From Bombyx mori (Eukaryota > Arthropoda > Insecta > Lepidoptera > Bombycidae), in NCBI RefSeq assembly GCF_030269925.1, contig NC_085119.1, positions 13,613,001 through 13,677,000 of the forward strand: 64,000 nucleotides of DNA, written 5' to 3'. The notes beneath the pieces were generated by a model. The model did not search any database. It was given only the letters and a program-made list of their open reading frames with translations, and was not told the DNA's origin. Made by a program: the position numbers and the translations under genes. Within the stretch, counting starts at the first letter, position 1. The number at the start of each line of letters is the position of its first letter. Shown here piece by piece: positions 45,800 through 57,360 of the stretch.

Positions 45800-47062
45800 C
45801 TGTATGAATTGATTTATGTTAAATTATTTTGATTTGTCAATTAATAATAAAGATTAATATATACCTCAAAAAACATACCAGAAAAGCTTATAAATACCAA
45901 CTTTTATTTCTTTCAAGCTACACGCACATATTGTGGTGAATAGTCAAAATCAAAAATAATATATAAGGAAGAAAACACCAAAGTTAATACTACAGCAAAA
46001 TAAATCACCGTTTGTATGTTAAACTATAAATGTTCTTGTTATATAATACAAACTAACTAAATGTGTGTTGTTTTATTTAACTAATTAATAGCTAACTGAT
46101 TGATTAGGTACTTAATCGATTGGTAATCACTGACAATTCATTTGATTAATTTTCATTATTACATTCCAACTAATTCACTTTTTTATTGACATTTTATTCT
46201 CGTAAAGGCGGGAAAAATCCACTATTTTAAAATGGATAACACTCGTCAGTACCGTTTAAATAAATAAAAATCGGCGGAAAAATAGATGAGAAAATGCGCA
46301 TTGATCGGTTTTTTTACAAAAAAGAAATCTAAGTCTTTCGGAAAGATTTTATGTAACAAACAAGTTTCGTTCGGGCTTACTTAAAATAATTCAAAAGTAT
46401 TTAGTGTGCACAAAGGAAATAATGTTGATATTCTTAAATGCATTTTCTTTACGAAGTTCATAAATTGTTCAGCAGAATCTTGAACCGGAGAACCTATTAT
46501 GCCTGATACCTTATCACTCAATCACGATCTAAAGAACAGAACCATATTATTAATAAAATATTGTAGCTAGAAATAGCTACACTGTTTTTTGTCTTTGAAT
46601 CCGAGGAATCCATAGTCGTTAAACTAGTAATCCAAACCACTTCACATCACGTGTATACTGGCTTTTCGACAATGTAGGTAGTACATAACAATAGCGACAA
46701 TATCTATAGTAAGATAATTTGCTGATCGCAAAAATGGACCGCAAAAGTTCAAGGGAAATCCCCTTTTTACTCTGAACGAATTATAGACGAACGTGACGTT
46801 ACAAAAGGAAAAATACTCCGGACAGGCTTGCATTTAGAACTGTCAATCAATTTTAAAAATAAAACAATCTTATGTTTCACAATCTCTGTTGATACTAGAG
46901 TTAATGTGTATGCAATCTATGTATGTATATATCTATGTATATCTAAGCTAATCTTCAGCTACCATCATTGACATAGCATAGTTATTTAAAAGGACTATGC
47001 AGTATATGAGAACTACTCAATTGCTAGCATAACCTGTGACAAACTAAAGTAGCATAATATTG
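45800..47062. other. AT-rich intergenic stretch
   Basis: No gene or repeat recognised. Confidence 0.5.
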
Positions 47063-47580
47063 ACCATGTTGAAAATGGCTGTATTTTTCATATCATGTTC
47101 CATTGACCTCCAGTTAAGACAAAAGAATTATTTACAATGCGAACACATTAACTCAAACGGTACTAATACTGTTAATATGCTAATAACTGCTGGTTCTATA
47201 ATTCTTTTTGGCCAAGATACCGAATCAATAGGTACCCAACATTTAAGATTTACTACCTCACTACGGTATTTCTTACGGTATTTCACCTATATCCTAGTTA
47301 TAAGTGCAGATCTTGGTAATAAACGCAATGACCTCGTATTTATCAAGGTTTCAATAGGTCGCCGGACACGTCGAATCAACTGGCTAATTCTGCTCGCGAA
47401 CTTGCGTCCGATACACATAACTATACCATCGAGGAAAATGTTAATCACACATACTGCGATATAGTACTATACATCACGACCAACATCCGGGACGACACAG
47501 CCATACTTATTACAAACTCTAATCGTGTTTACTCTATAAATAATTTATTATTACGAGGTCAAAACTTAAAATCGACGTAA
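47063..47580 (+). pseudogene. Possible gene remnant: two overlapping protein-like frames
   Basis: One frame is open to 47464 and another, open from 47332 to the TAA at 47578, overlaps it. The second gives 82 codons with ordinary protein composition (for example NSARELASDTHNYTIEENV, CDIVLYITTN) but no ATG. A single frameshift could join them. I recognise no family. It may be a decayed gene, an exon, or chance. Confidence 0.25.
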
Positions 47581-47801
47581 TTTTTTAACAAGAGGTCTCG
47601 ATACTCAACATTGTTTTTTTTTAAATTAAATCTTCTAAAATATAGCTTTAGTGCCTTCCGAATCAACTTACCGAGTGGCTAATAAATGACAGAACAAACA
47701 TTGAATACGTATTATAAGCATACACTTATTAAATTAAATAAGTAAAAACGTATTTTGTAGTTTGTAGCTGCGTCCAAACAGGTTTTTTTATGATAATATC
47801 A

Positions 47802-47831
47802 GATAAAACGTGAAGATGAGCGAGCCAGTCG
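47802..47831 (+). promoter_or_regulatory. Putative core promoter of the Asn-rich secreted protein gene
   Basis: GATAAAA at 47802-47808 lies about 25 bases before CCAGTC (47825-47830), which resembles the arthropod CAGT initiator. That would give a leader of about 70 bases. A TATAAAA at 47883 is too close to the ATG to serve. Inference. Confidence 0.35.
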
Positions 47832-47898
47832 GACATTAGAATACATCGCACTAAGTCCTCTCGCCAAGGCCAAGTGCACGCATTATAAAATAATAACC

Positions 47899-48909
47899 AT
47901 GAGAAAAAAAATCGTAATCTTTGTTCTATTAGTAGTCAGTGAATGCAATGGTGGGCTAATTACCGGTATCCTCAGCGGGGCTCACGATGTGCACAAACAA
48001 GTGCAGGGTGCCGTTCTCGGGGGACTATCACAAGCTTTTAACTTCAACGTACATGGACAGTTTGGCGTGAATCAACAGAGACCACCACCAAACCATGAAC
48101 AGATACCGAGCGAACCTAATCAAGAACCACCAAATTATGGGGAGCAAGATAGATTCCCACCCAACCACAACGGATACAGACCTCCGAACGGACAAAACGG
48201 ATACGAACGCCCACATCGTCCTCACAATCATCGTCCGCATAATCATCATCATAATAATCAAAACGATAATCCCAACTACGAAGGACCACATAATTTTGGC
48301 AACAAGTATCCTAAGCCAATTTATGGAAACCAGAACCCTAATGGACAAAATAACCACATGAATCACAATCACGGCCCTGAAGACAACTTAAACGGACAGC
48401 CTGAATACGGTAATCAAAATAATTTGAACCGGCCAGGATACGGAGGACAAAACAACCATAATGAAAACCAAAACAACTACGGAAGACCCCAACCTGAATT
48501 CGGAAACAATAATCATCGACCGACAACACCGAATCATCAACAAAATTATCGTCCTCCTTTTAATAACAACAATCAAAATTTCAACAACGATCCATATCAA
48601 CAGGACAATGGTAACGATGACAATAATAACGGACAACAAAACCACATTAACTTTAAGCCAACCACAGAAAATCCTAAGCAACCAGATAAGACTCCAAACT
48701 ACGAGCAGAACGGAAATCAAAATTCTAATATCGAAAAAACAACAAAGAATCCCGATCAACCGTTATTTATTCCTTTGAATCCTAATGAATATACATATGG
48801 AGGTGACAAAATCGAAGTAACAGCGCCTAAAAGAGACACAAACGACAAGCCAAAACCAGCTGATGAAGACGACGAATACGCCATAGACATAAGATTCAAA
48901 GACCAATAA
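47899..48909 (+). CDS. Secreted Asn/Pro/Gln/His-rich protein of unknown function
   Basis: A single open exon of 336 residues. The N-terminus MRKKIVIFVLLVVSECNGG is a clear signal peptide. It is followed by a short ordered segment (LITGILSGAHDVHKQVQGAV to about residue 56). Residues 57-280 are low complexity: Asn runs, PPNxxQ, HNHRPHNHHH, and loose repeats of 'PxYGNQNN/GxGGQNN' type. The C-terminal 50 residues are different, with PLNPNEYTYGG and an acidic DEDDEYAIDIRFKDQ end. The composition is prion-like but the protein is exported, so a structural or extracellular-matrix, silk, cuticle or saliva role is more likely. That is inference. Poly(A) signals AATAAA overlap the stop (48905) and lie at 48958. 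I do not recognise the family. Confidence 0.85.
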   Translation: MRKKIVIFVLLVVSECNGGLITGILSGAHDVHKQVQGAVLGGLSQAFNFNVHGQFGVNQQRPPPNHEQIPSEPNQEPPNYGEQDRFPPNHNGYRPPNGQNGYERPHRPHNHRPHNHHHNNQNDNPNYEGPHNFGNKYPKPIYGNQNPNGQNNHMNHNHGPEDNLNGQPEYGNQNNLNRPGYGGQNNHNENQNNYGRPQPEFGNNNHRPTTPNHQQNYRPPFNNNNQNFNNDPYQQDNGNDDNNNGQQNHINFKPTTENPKQPDKTPNYEQNGNQNSNIEKTTKNPDQPLFIPLNPNEYTYGGDKIEVTAPKRDTNDKPKPADEDDEYAIDIRFKDQ

Positions 48910-48957
48910 AACCATTTAATTTCTTGGTATGTACTTACTTAAAATATTATTAGTGTA

Positions 48958-48963
48958 AATAAA
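48958..48963 (+). terminator. Poly(A) signal of the Asn-rich protein gene
   Basis: AATAAA 49 bases after the stop codon. Confidence 0.6.
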
Positions 48964-48989
48964 TTAATTTTCATTTTAACCATTTGTTT

Positions 48990-49949
48990 TTCGGTTAACA
49001 GCGAATCTTCACCACCACAAAACCACAAATTTTCAAGGGTATCGTGAACCTGACATAGACTTGATGAAATTTCGTAAATTAACTCAACAAAAAAAAGTTG
49101 TTTTCTACAATGAATTACCATTTGTTATATGTATTTCGTATTATTTTTACGCATATATGGGCTTCATAATTATGAGTAGATAATGCTTATTATAAACATT
49201 ATGATGAGATCATGGTAAAATTAATACTGTTATGTTGCTACCTATCATTACCTTTAAGGAAAAAACCACCTTAACAACACGCAAATCAGAATTTTGCTAA
49301 TACTTAACACGTAATGTTATGGGTTAATTATTATGTTTATTATTAGTATGAGAATTCTGAGAACGACCTGCATCCTTTATCGACATCGGCCTTAAAACTT
49401 ATAATCGAACTGATTGAACATAGTAAACTATTTTGTAAGACATCGTATCCACGATTCAGTTTTACTTTTTATATTAGTTCTGTTCTGCGGTCAGATAATG
49501 TCCTTGTCTGAAAGCGTATTTAGACTTTAGTTTTTCCTTACAAACATTAAGACCGCTCGAAATGTGCAACATCCTATAGATTTCGTAAAAGTTTTATCGC
49601 AATCTCCAACGGCTACTTCTCTGTATCCGGCTAGGCGTGTAGGAATCAGAATGTTCATAGTTCTTTCGAGGGGTAAGCTTTCTCAGTGCCACGTGCTACA
49701 CATCCTTGTCTAGGCCAAAACTAAGAGAATGTTGAAGCGCAGCTTTCTGTCAAGCCAATTAGAGAACTTAAATGAGTCTTTCTTGAAACTCAGTCACTTG
49801 AAACTACTTAGAAGGAGAGTAAGTTGAAAAACTTCAGTCTCCCCTCGATGGCCTCGACCTGGGGATCCTAGCCCGACAGTGGTGAGCAGACATAGAGCCG
49901 TTTGCGAATCGTTGACGTTCAACATCTTACGCGTGACGTTGTCTAATAA
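48990..49949. other. Intergenic stretch
   Basis: No recognised gene. AT-rich to about 49500, then a more mixed composition. Confidence 0.45.
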
Positions 49950-50058
49950 GGTTTTAAAGACTCTGCCCTTGGTATTGCTGACGTCCATGAGCGACGGTAA
50001 CCACTCACCATCAGGTGGGCAGTATACTCGTCTGCCTACAAGGGCAATAAAAAACAGA
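49950..50058 (+). repeat. Repeat family B, 3' end, plus strand
   Basis: Shows 'ctctgcccttggtattgctg', 'ggtaaccactcaccatcagg' and an 'aataaaaaa' tail. Confidence 0.75.
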
Positions 50059-50289
50059 GTTCAAGGTGCTATCTCACTCAAACGGTGTCGCTTATCCTTT
50101 GCAACATCCTCGTTTCTGTCGCAATGTCGCAATTGTGGAAGTCAGCCGCCGAACAGCCGCCTTTGTGCTAGTTAATGGAAAATCCAGGGATTCGGGAACT
50201 GCAAGTAGTAAGTAATGAAAGTATTTTATGAACAGAACAAAAATATTCGAATGGCCATTTCCATTTGAGGTTATAAATTTAAGGATCGA

Positions 50290-50435
50290 CAGTAAAAGGA
50301 CCGTACGTGGCAAAAAAATATCTCTGGAAAAGTATTGTCGATAAACGCAGCCATTACAGATATTTAATAAGATGAACTCTGCTCCAACGGCGAGATGTGC
50401 ATTGGTAAAAAGGCAATGAAGGAATCGTCTCAAAC
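50290..50435 (-). repeat. Repeat family B, upstream part, minus strand
   Basis: Matches 1070-1200: 'cgtggcaaaaaaatatctct', 'tcgataaacgcagccatta', 'gatgaactctgctccaacg'. Its orientation is opposite to the neighbouring family B tail. Confidence 0.65.
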
Positions 50436-50849
50436 AATTCCTCAGAGTAGGTAAATAAATTTATACAAACACTAACAGATTATTATGAAAAGATTAAGAT
50501 TTTATTTTAAGTTTATCGATCTCTGCATTGTTTCTATTAAAAAAAATATAAAACCAAATAAAATTGTTCATTGATCTTAAATACCTAGACTTCCGGTAAA
50601 CGAAGAATTTGATGAGACAACTTTTCTTGCGAGTAACATAATTTAAATTCCAAAATATGGATAAATCCCACACCTTGGTAATTGAAGTCAGTGATAAGAT
50701 TATTCAATATTATTAATACTATTCGTCCGTAGATTGGTCAACTTTTTAGCACAAACAAATTGTAAATTATGAGCGAATCCAACCTTGATAGTTTTAAGTC
50801 GAATGTCATGTCATAAAATATTTGACCGTCAATTGGAGGATAATATGAT

Positions 50850-51420
50850 ACAAAAAAAATGTCTTTAGACGAGGATCACTTTAGCGCGCCGCCGAGGAGT
50901 AACGTCATTGTCATAGATAATACACATAAGTCTTCGTGAAAAGACTACCGCGTCCCGACCCGGCAGGCTGGTTCTAACTAAGAGGTATCCCAGGACACCA
51001 GCGGCATCACCTGAGAGGCTTGACAGCGTGCCTTGCCGATACAGCTGACATACGGAGCCTTCGATTCGCCTCAAAGTCTCCGTCAACCAAACGTCCTTGA
51101 GGTGGCTTCGGAGGAGACCGGATGCTTGGACGAGAGTACAGAGTAGTCATTTTGTGGGTATGGCCCTAAATTCCATACCTTGGGCCCGCGGTCCACTACA
51201 AACATTTGTGGACCGTCCTGTCCCACAAACTCGGCGCAAGGCCTGGACACGGGGACCTCGTTTGAGGTTTGGCCCCCAAACCAAACAAAAAGGCAGATGA
51301 ACATATATGCGGTCCATCTTATGGTGCATGGTCACTGGCGATAATGAACGCCAGCCTAGGATATAGTTATGCATGGACGCAGTTGCTCTAGGTGGTATGG
51401 TAGTATAAACTCAGCTCCAT
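50850..51420. other. GC-rich block with open frames, origin unclear
   Basis: Minus-strand frame 50865-51086 (73 codons, for example LRRIEGSVCQLYRQGT) and frames at 51083-51374 look more protein-like than the background. They start without supported ATGs and overlap on both strands. An old LINE or gene fragment is possible. Confidence 0.25.
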
Positions 51421-51620
51421 CGCGAGCGATGCGATGATGAAGACGAAGTAGCGTCATCATCTCAAAGAATTGATTCATTCACCATCCATCTATAGACTGA
51501 GTGATTCCTAATGGTTTGTGAGAATGGCATTATCGACAATTTGTACCGCTTCTTTAAGGAGTCAAGTGGAAGTGGTTGGTTCTTTCGAGCCAAGTCAATT
51601 TTAAGTGTCATTTTTCCAGA

Positions 51621-52059
51621 CTTCGTCGTGGCCTAACGGATAAGACGTCCGGTGTATTCGTGTTGAGCGATGCACCGGGTGTTCGAATCTCAGGCGGGTA
51701 CCAATTTTTCTAATGAAATACGTACTCAACGATTGATTTCCACGGTGAAGGAATAACATCGTGTAATAAAAATCAAACCCGCAAAATTATAATTTGCGTA
51801 ATTACTGGTGGTAGGACCTCTTGTGAGTCCGCGCAGGTGGGTACCACCACCCTGCCTATTTCTGCCGTGAAGCAGTACTGCGTTTCGGTTTGAAGGGTGG
51901 GGCAGCCGTTGTAACTTACTTGAGACCTTAGAACTTATATCTCAAGGTGGGTGGCGCATTTACGTTGTGGATGTCTATGGGCTCCAGTAACCACTTAACA
52001 CCAGGTGGGCTGTGAGCTCGTCCACCCATCTAAGCAATAAAAATATATAAAAAAAAAAC
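51621..52059 (+). mobile_element. SINE Bm1, full length
   Basis: Complete from 'cttcgtcgtggcctaacgg' (A-box region), with B-box-like 'ggtgttcgaatctc' at about 51678, through the body to 'catctaagcaataaaaatat'. It is the best full-length copy in the window and so the closest to the Bm1 consensus as I know it. Confidence 0.95.
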
Positions 52060-53462
52060 TTTCAGAGATATTAAACATTTTATATGTGATCATTATTTTA
52101 TGAAGAAACGCTAAATTAACAACATAGCTCTACTATTCGCTTTTCCACTTCGATCAATAATAGTACTAGATTAAGGATCAGGAACAAAAATAAGACGCTG
52201 CAGTGGCCACGTTTGCAGACACGAAAACATCTTCATTTCTTAGAAAAAAGTTTAATAATGTTAACGACTTCAGTTTATTATAAACCTTAATACTTAAACA
52301 TAAAGTTTAATTACCATTGCAAAATATATGTATTTAGGTCCTTTCGTCAGAAAAAGAATATTATGGAATAAATTTAAAATGTCACTTGAACATAAAAAGT
52401 CATCAGTACAAAAATATTTATTCTAAAATGATACATAAAGCCTAATTTATAAGGTTAAAAATATTTGTTTAAAATTTCGTGCTTATTGTATTGTGGAACT
52501 AGATGTAGTTCTTGGTATTACATTTCAATGCTCAGAACACAGTAAGTATTGAAAGACATAGAGTTGCAGAATATACATATTTGTTTTAGGTTTGTTTTGT
52601 ATGGTCGCAACTATTTTTGACCGATTCAAAAAAGTAGTAGATAATATTTTACATTGCCGCTATTACAACAAATAGGTGATAAAAAATAAAATTGAATAAA
52701 GTAAAAAAAATATGAAAGGAAACACGAAACATGTTTTCCACGTATTCTTTATACAGAAGTAATTAAAACAATAATGTAGGTTTAATTACCTTTAAACAGA
52801 TTCAGTTTGTTATAAAGCTGTCTTTTAGAAGTCATTTTTATATGAGCGGTTTCTTTTTTACAAATATAATGTAATCTTATATCAATGAATTTTTCTATAA
52901 TCAGTTTAATTTAGGCTTATTTTATGGCTGTGTTCGTTTCCCCCAGAAAACAAATCCTTTTCAGCATATACGCTTAAAATATTTACACATACATAATATA
53001 AAGTTTTTTTAATACTTTTTTGCATTGATTTGCCACCACCATTGAACAATTCTAGAATTTTTATAAGGGTTCTATATTTCTTCTCCTCTTTCTTTCGCGA
53101 CAATATATATCCATTGTGCACAGCGACAAGGGGCTACTAGAAAATCTACAAACAAAAATAACATTATAAAATAACAAAACTACTCTATGCATTCCCTGTT
53201 CAAGAATAGGTGATGTTTGTTACAATAGTTGGTGCCTTGTTGCAAACATTGGCCAAACAATTACAATATTCGTAAATTGTGTTTTATTTACAATATAATT
53301 GTGTTTATTATTTTATGGAAAACACTTAATAATATAAATTTACCAAAAAAAGATATTCCTTCCAAAACCTTGGTGTTACGGTGGTTTTTTACTCAGTTTT
53401 TGAACGCGCAGTGCAGCGTTTTGACGTCTTAGTGTTGGCTATGATTGGACCATACTAATTTG
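52060..53462. other. AT-rich intergenic stretch
   Basis: No gene or recognised repeat. Confidence 0.5.
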
Positions 53463-53496
53463 AAATAAGACCACAAATTTATTTGTGGTCTTATTT
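53463..53496. repeat. Perfect 34-bp palindrome
   Basis: AAATAAGACCACAAAT, two bases, then its exact reverse complement (16-bp stem). Confidence 0.9.
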
Positions 53497-54100
53497 TTCG
53501 GGCCGTTTTTGAAGCGCTAATCGCGAATCTAGTAGTATTGATCGAAGCTTTTCCACCAGAAAATAATAGCTACAAGGACAAGTGTATTATCTATGACAAG
53601 GACCTTTTGGAAACTGAGTAAATGGTTGATGTTTGTGTTTTCAGGGTTATTGATTATTGAAATGTCCTTAAGTTTACGGAAACATTACTATGAATAAAAT
53701 CGAGTTTTTTTAACAGACTTTTGACAAAATGGGTAATTAACAATAATGTCTTTGTAATAAATAAATTAAGCAATTATACTAGAGAAAAACTCAAATTTAG
53801 AAAACAGAAAGACGTTAAACTTTTAATATTTTTTTTCAAACGCTTTTTTTAGCTTCAGACGTAAGTATGTTAGTATGTATGTGTATAACGGAATCTTTGA
53901 ACATGATTTTGAATTTGATTTTGAACGAAATTTGGTATACTTAATAAGGACCGATAACAATTCAATATTAAAAAAAATAGATATTTTTTTTTTAAAAGTT
54001 GGTATTCAACTAAAAAATGAAAAATAAATAATAGTTTCAAATAAACTAACAGAATACGATTTTATATAGAAAATCCAACTAAAAAACAGAAAATAATTTT

Positions 54101-54312
54101 TTATAAAATTAAATTTGAATTAAAAAATGGTGTAAGAAAAAATTGTTTTATTGTAAAAAAAGCGTGGGGTGCATGGTATCAGTAGTTATTAATATTTTAT
54201 GAACAGATATGAGTATAAGGATTATTTTGATAATATCCTGAAAAGCACCCCACGCTTTTTTACAATAAAATCATTTTTCTTACATTATTTTTAATTCAAA
54301 TTTATTAAAATT
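54101..54312. repeat. Long inverted repeat (about 70-bp arms, 72-base loop)
   Basis: The left arm 54101-54172 ends AAAAAAAGCGTGGGGTGC. The right arm starts at 54245 with GCACCCCACGCTTTTTT. Pairing continues outward through 'attgttttattg' and 'aaatttgaatta' with few mismatches. It could be a MITE or a hairpin-RNA source. Confidence 0.85.
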
Positions 54313-54849
54313 TATTTATCTGAACATACTTTCAAAATGAAATGTTGATCTAAATGTCCAACTTCTGTTCGATAATCTTCTAGCTTTCTGATGTGCAAGC
54401 AGTAGTGGCGCCATTAGCGCCAAAGAAATAATATATGACCCCCTAATGTATTTTTGACCAATTCTGGCATTTCGTTAGCCGGTTTTTCAAGTTCACTTCT
54501 GCTGTAGAAGCTCAGGTAATTTGTAGAAGATTAAGGTAATTTGTATGAAATTAAGCTCAATGATACAGTAATTACGGCAAATCTAGTGCCCCAATCCATT
54601 TAAAAATAGCATTGACGGAGGTTTGTTTTTACACTATTTATATTCGACACTAATTTTAATATTGTGACTCATACTCCTCTTAGTCATTTCATTTTTTCCT
54701 GAGCTTTTGTTAATCTAGGCTCATTTTGATTGGCAGTTAGCTAATTAAATTAAGTGTTATTGTAAGCTACTTATACCTATCATCTACGAGCTAACCACTG
54801 ATTCTACACTGCATACTATGAAGTATCTATGAAGCTAACTTAGAAACCC

Positions 54850-55060
54850 ATTCGCGAACCGACTGCCCTTGAGTTGTTAGGTCTCCTCCGAAGGCGCACG
54901 GGCTGTTCTAAGCAGTGTCATCGTAACTGAGCCCGTGCTCGCCCTGCGCCCGTGCTCGCCTCGCGTGTCCTGGTCAAACTGAAATGGCCTCCGAGCCACC
55001 AGTAACACTAACGTCCCAAAAAAAGTGTGACATTCACAATGACGGGCTTTATCCATGTTA
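54850..55060 (-). repeat. LINE fragment, probably R1-like, minus strand
   Basis: GC-rich. The minus-strand frame includes TARAPSEET followed by a stop and 'QLKGSRFANG', which resembles the 3' end of Bombyx non-LTR elements. The assignment is tentative. Confidence 0.35.
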
Positions 55061-55264
55061 ATCATAAATATTAGAGGTTAAAGTATGAAATTCCCGTTCT
55101 ATTGTAATAGGTAGGTACTTCGAATTGACATAAAACCTTCATTGCTCTGAGATTTTTTAGTGAAACTTTTTTCAAATGGTACCTTTGAAGTTCTGCTTTT
55201 AAAAAATGTGCAACATTCGATTATCGATGTTCAGTTGTTTTTTTTATTCAGCTTAGGCAAGAAA

Positions 55265-55452
55265 CATGAATACTTCGAAAATTCGAGTGATTTTTAAATA
55301 CGAGTTCCGACGCGGAACTAACGCTGCAGAAACAGCTCGCAATATCAATGTTGCGTTTGGAGAAGGGACTGCTAATGAACGCACCGTGCGACTTTCGTCA
55401 TGGAAATTTTGATTTGTAGAACGAACCACGTGGAAGACCGCCCACACAGTGT
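55265..55452 (+). pseudogene. Mariner transposase N-terminal fragment, decayed
   Basis: MNTSKIRVIFKYEFRRGTNA then AAETARNINVAFGEGTANER matches the mariner N-terminal helix-turn-helix ('EFKKGNSAAEAARNI---YGED---ER'). A frameshift and stop follow. The next frame still shows NEPRGRPPT, the mariner linker. Nothing of the catalytic domain remains. Confidence 0.82.
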
Positions 55453-55507
55453 AATAGCTTTATTATTATTTACCTTAAGTATAATAGCTTTGTATGTTAA
55501 TCTATAG

Positions 55508-56037
55508 GTATGGAGGGTGGAGGTAAGGAGAACCGTCTCTGTGTGTGAAAAAGTATCCGTTAAAATCTGCTAAATAAGGCTGGCGCTACAGTACTTAGCA
55601 ACCGGGTAAATTTTAAAAAAGGCGCTGAAGGTTATTATAATGAGATATAGAGAAATAAAAAGGACGAAAGAACTGTAAGCACTACAAAATCACAAAAAAT
55701 ATTTTATTTAAAGCTGATAAGAAAATGCAGTCGATGTCTCTACGTTTTACTATAACAATAATTTTAGGTTATATTGACGAAAATAGTTTGGACTACGTAA
55801 ACGTGTGAGGTCTTGTTAATACACTGTCACTAACTACTCTAGTCATTAAATATATTAAATTTCCTAACTCAGTATACTTCAATCAAATAACAACTGATCA
55901 ATTCATATCATTTCCTGTGCCTATGCTAGCGCTATTCGAGAGGATTTTTGAACTGTTATTTAGTGCTGAAAGTGGGACACTTTTTCAAGCTTCTCCCATA
56001 TGAGACGGTTCTCCGTACCTCCCTCTACCCTCCATAC
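55508..56037. mobile_element. MITE with 32-36-bp terminal inverted repeats, unassigned
   Basis: GTATGGAGGGTGGAGG... to '...GGAGAACCGTCTC' at 55508-55539 mirrors 56002-56037, apart from a 4-base indel. The interior is non-coding. No convincing target duplication, so the superfamily is open. Confidence 0.75.
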
Positions 56038-56058
56038 TTTGAATTTGGAAGAAACACT

Positions 56059-56470
56059 TTTTTTGAAGGGATTTTAAGGCCCGGTAACTAAGACCTTTAG
56101 GTCAAGTCTTATTTTAATTTTAATAAAAACTTTTTTTATATGAAAAATAATATTATGAAATGAAATGAAATTGATTAACATGAAACATGGCATAAAATGA
56201 AATGAAACTGAAATGAAATGAAAATGAAAACGAAATGAGAAGAAATGATGAGATGATATGGGATGAGAATTTTTCAATGGACTTTTTGGAGGATCCCGAG
56301 AAGTTACGTTCAGCGGCTTTGTTTCATTTTCGCATATTTTTGCACTTTCACAGATACTAAACAGATAATAAACCACCGTCATTAGACATTTAAACCTGAA
56401 GAAACACTAAATAGACAAAATAAAACAAATCACACAACTTCACTCTTCGCGTTCCCGCCAAAAAGTCCAG
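56059..56470 (-). mobile_element. Unnamed retroposon (family R), complete with target duplication
   Basis: Flanked by an 11-bp direct repeat GAAGAAACACT (56048-56058 and 56471-56481). The T-run at the left end is its A-tail, so it lies in minus orientation and its 5' end (TGGACTTTTTGGCGGGAAC) is at 56470. A (GAAAT)n-like tract sits near 56150-56240. Shares family R sequence with 39689-40032. Confidence 0.85.
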
Positions 56471-57360
56471 AAGAAACACTCCTTTTGCGTTGTCACAGAC
56501 TAGTTAAAGATATTAGATATTCTAAACTTTACATACTTTTTGGTTCATACTACAGAATTAGACAAACTTAAAAGAGTCGCAATTGACTCTTATAAATTAA
56601 GTATTTTACACTTAATTATGACAAAAAAAAATGTGAGCCGTCACGGGACGCCTGGCAGATGTGAAACATCGACATTATTTTGTAAAAGTAATATGCAGAA
56701 AAGAACAGATTGTGATAAGAACTAAATATGTCATAAAGATAAAATAAAATATTACGAAAAAATAATTTGTTTTCAAGTAAAAAAACAGGTTATGTGTACT
56801 GTAGTAAACAGCACTGTATACACTATAGGTATCTGAGCTCAGTGGAGCGAGAGAGATGACTTAACGCTGGCTCGAGTGGGAGAGAATCGCACAGTCGATT
56901 GCGCATGGCGACGCGTGGCCACACCGTACACACTACTGCATATAGACTGTATATATATACCATCATATGGCGCCGCCACGCCAGAAATCGGTTTTACGTG
57001 CGGCTATAGATGTTTCACATCAAAAATCCATGACGAAGTTGAATTTATCTATGAAAACTACTTTATTACAATTAATTGTATTGTATACCTACTTGAAACT
57101 GGAAAGTACGACTGCTTTGCAGCGGAAATAAATACAGTGTTGGATACATATCCATGCGAGCCTACAATACGCCTTACCTACCAATAAAAACATTCTGCTC
57201 CAACTTTTCACAAAACGACATAATATGCTGACACTAAAATAACATTCGACTAAAATACCGAGGAAAGAAAGATCCAGGCCATTAAATATTTCAAAAAAGT
57301 TACTCATAGTCCAATAGGAATAATCCACATTTCTCAACAGCCCATTCACTGTAACTTATC
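56471..57360. other. Intergenic stretch
   Basis: A 103-codon frame at 56876-57187 begins at GTG and has no recognisable domain. Left uncalled. Confidence 0.4.

Noticed and set aside
47883..47889. TATAAAA as the TATA box of the secreted gene
   Set aside because: Only about 10 bases from the ATG, too close to direct a transcript containing the start codon. The motif at 47802 is better placed.
48028..48778. Open frames of 88-123 codons on both strands inside the Asn-rich gene
   Set aside because: They are shadows of the low-complexity frame and contain Ile/Val or Thr runs expected from reading Asn codons in other frames.
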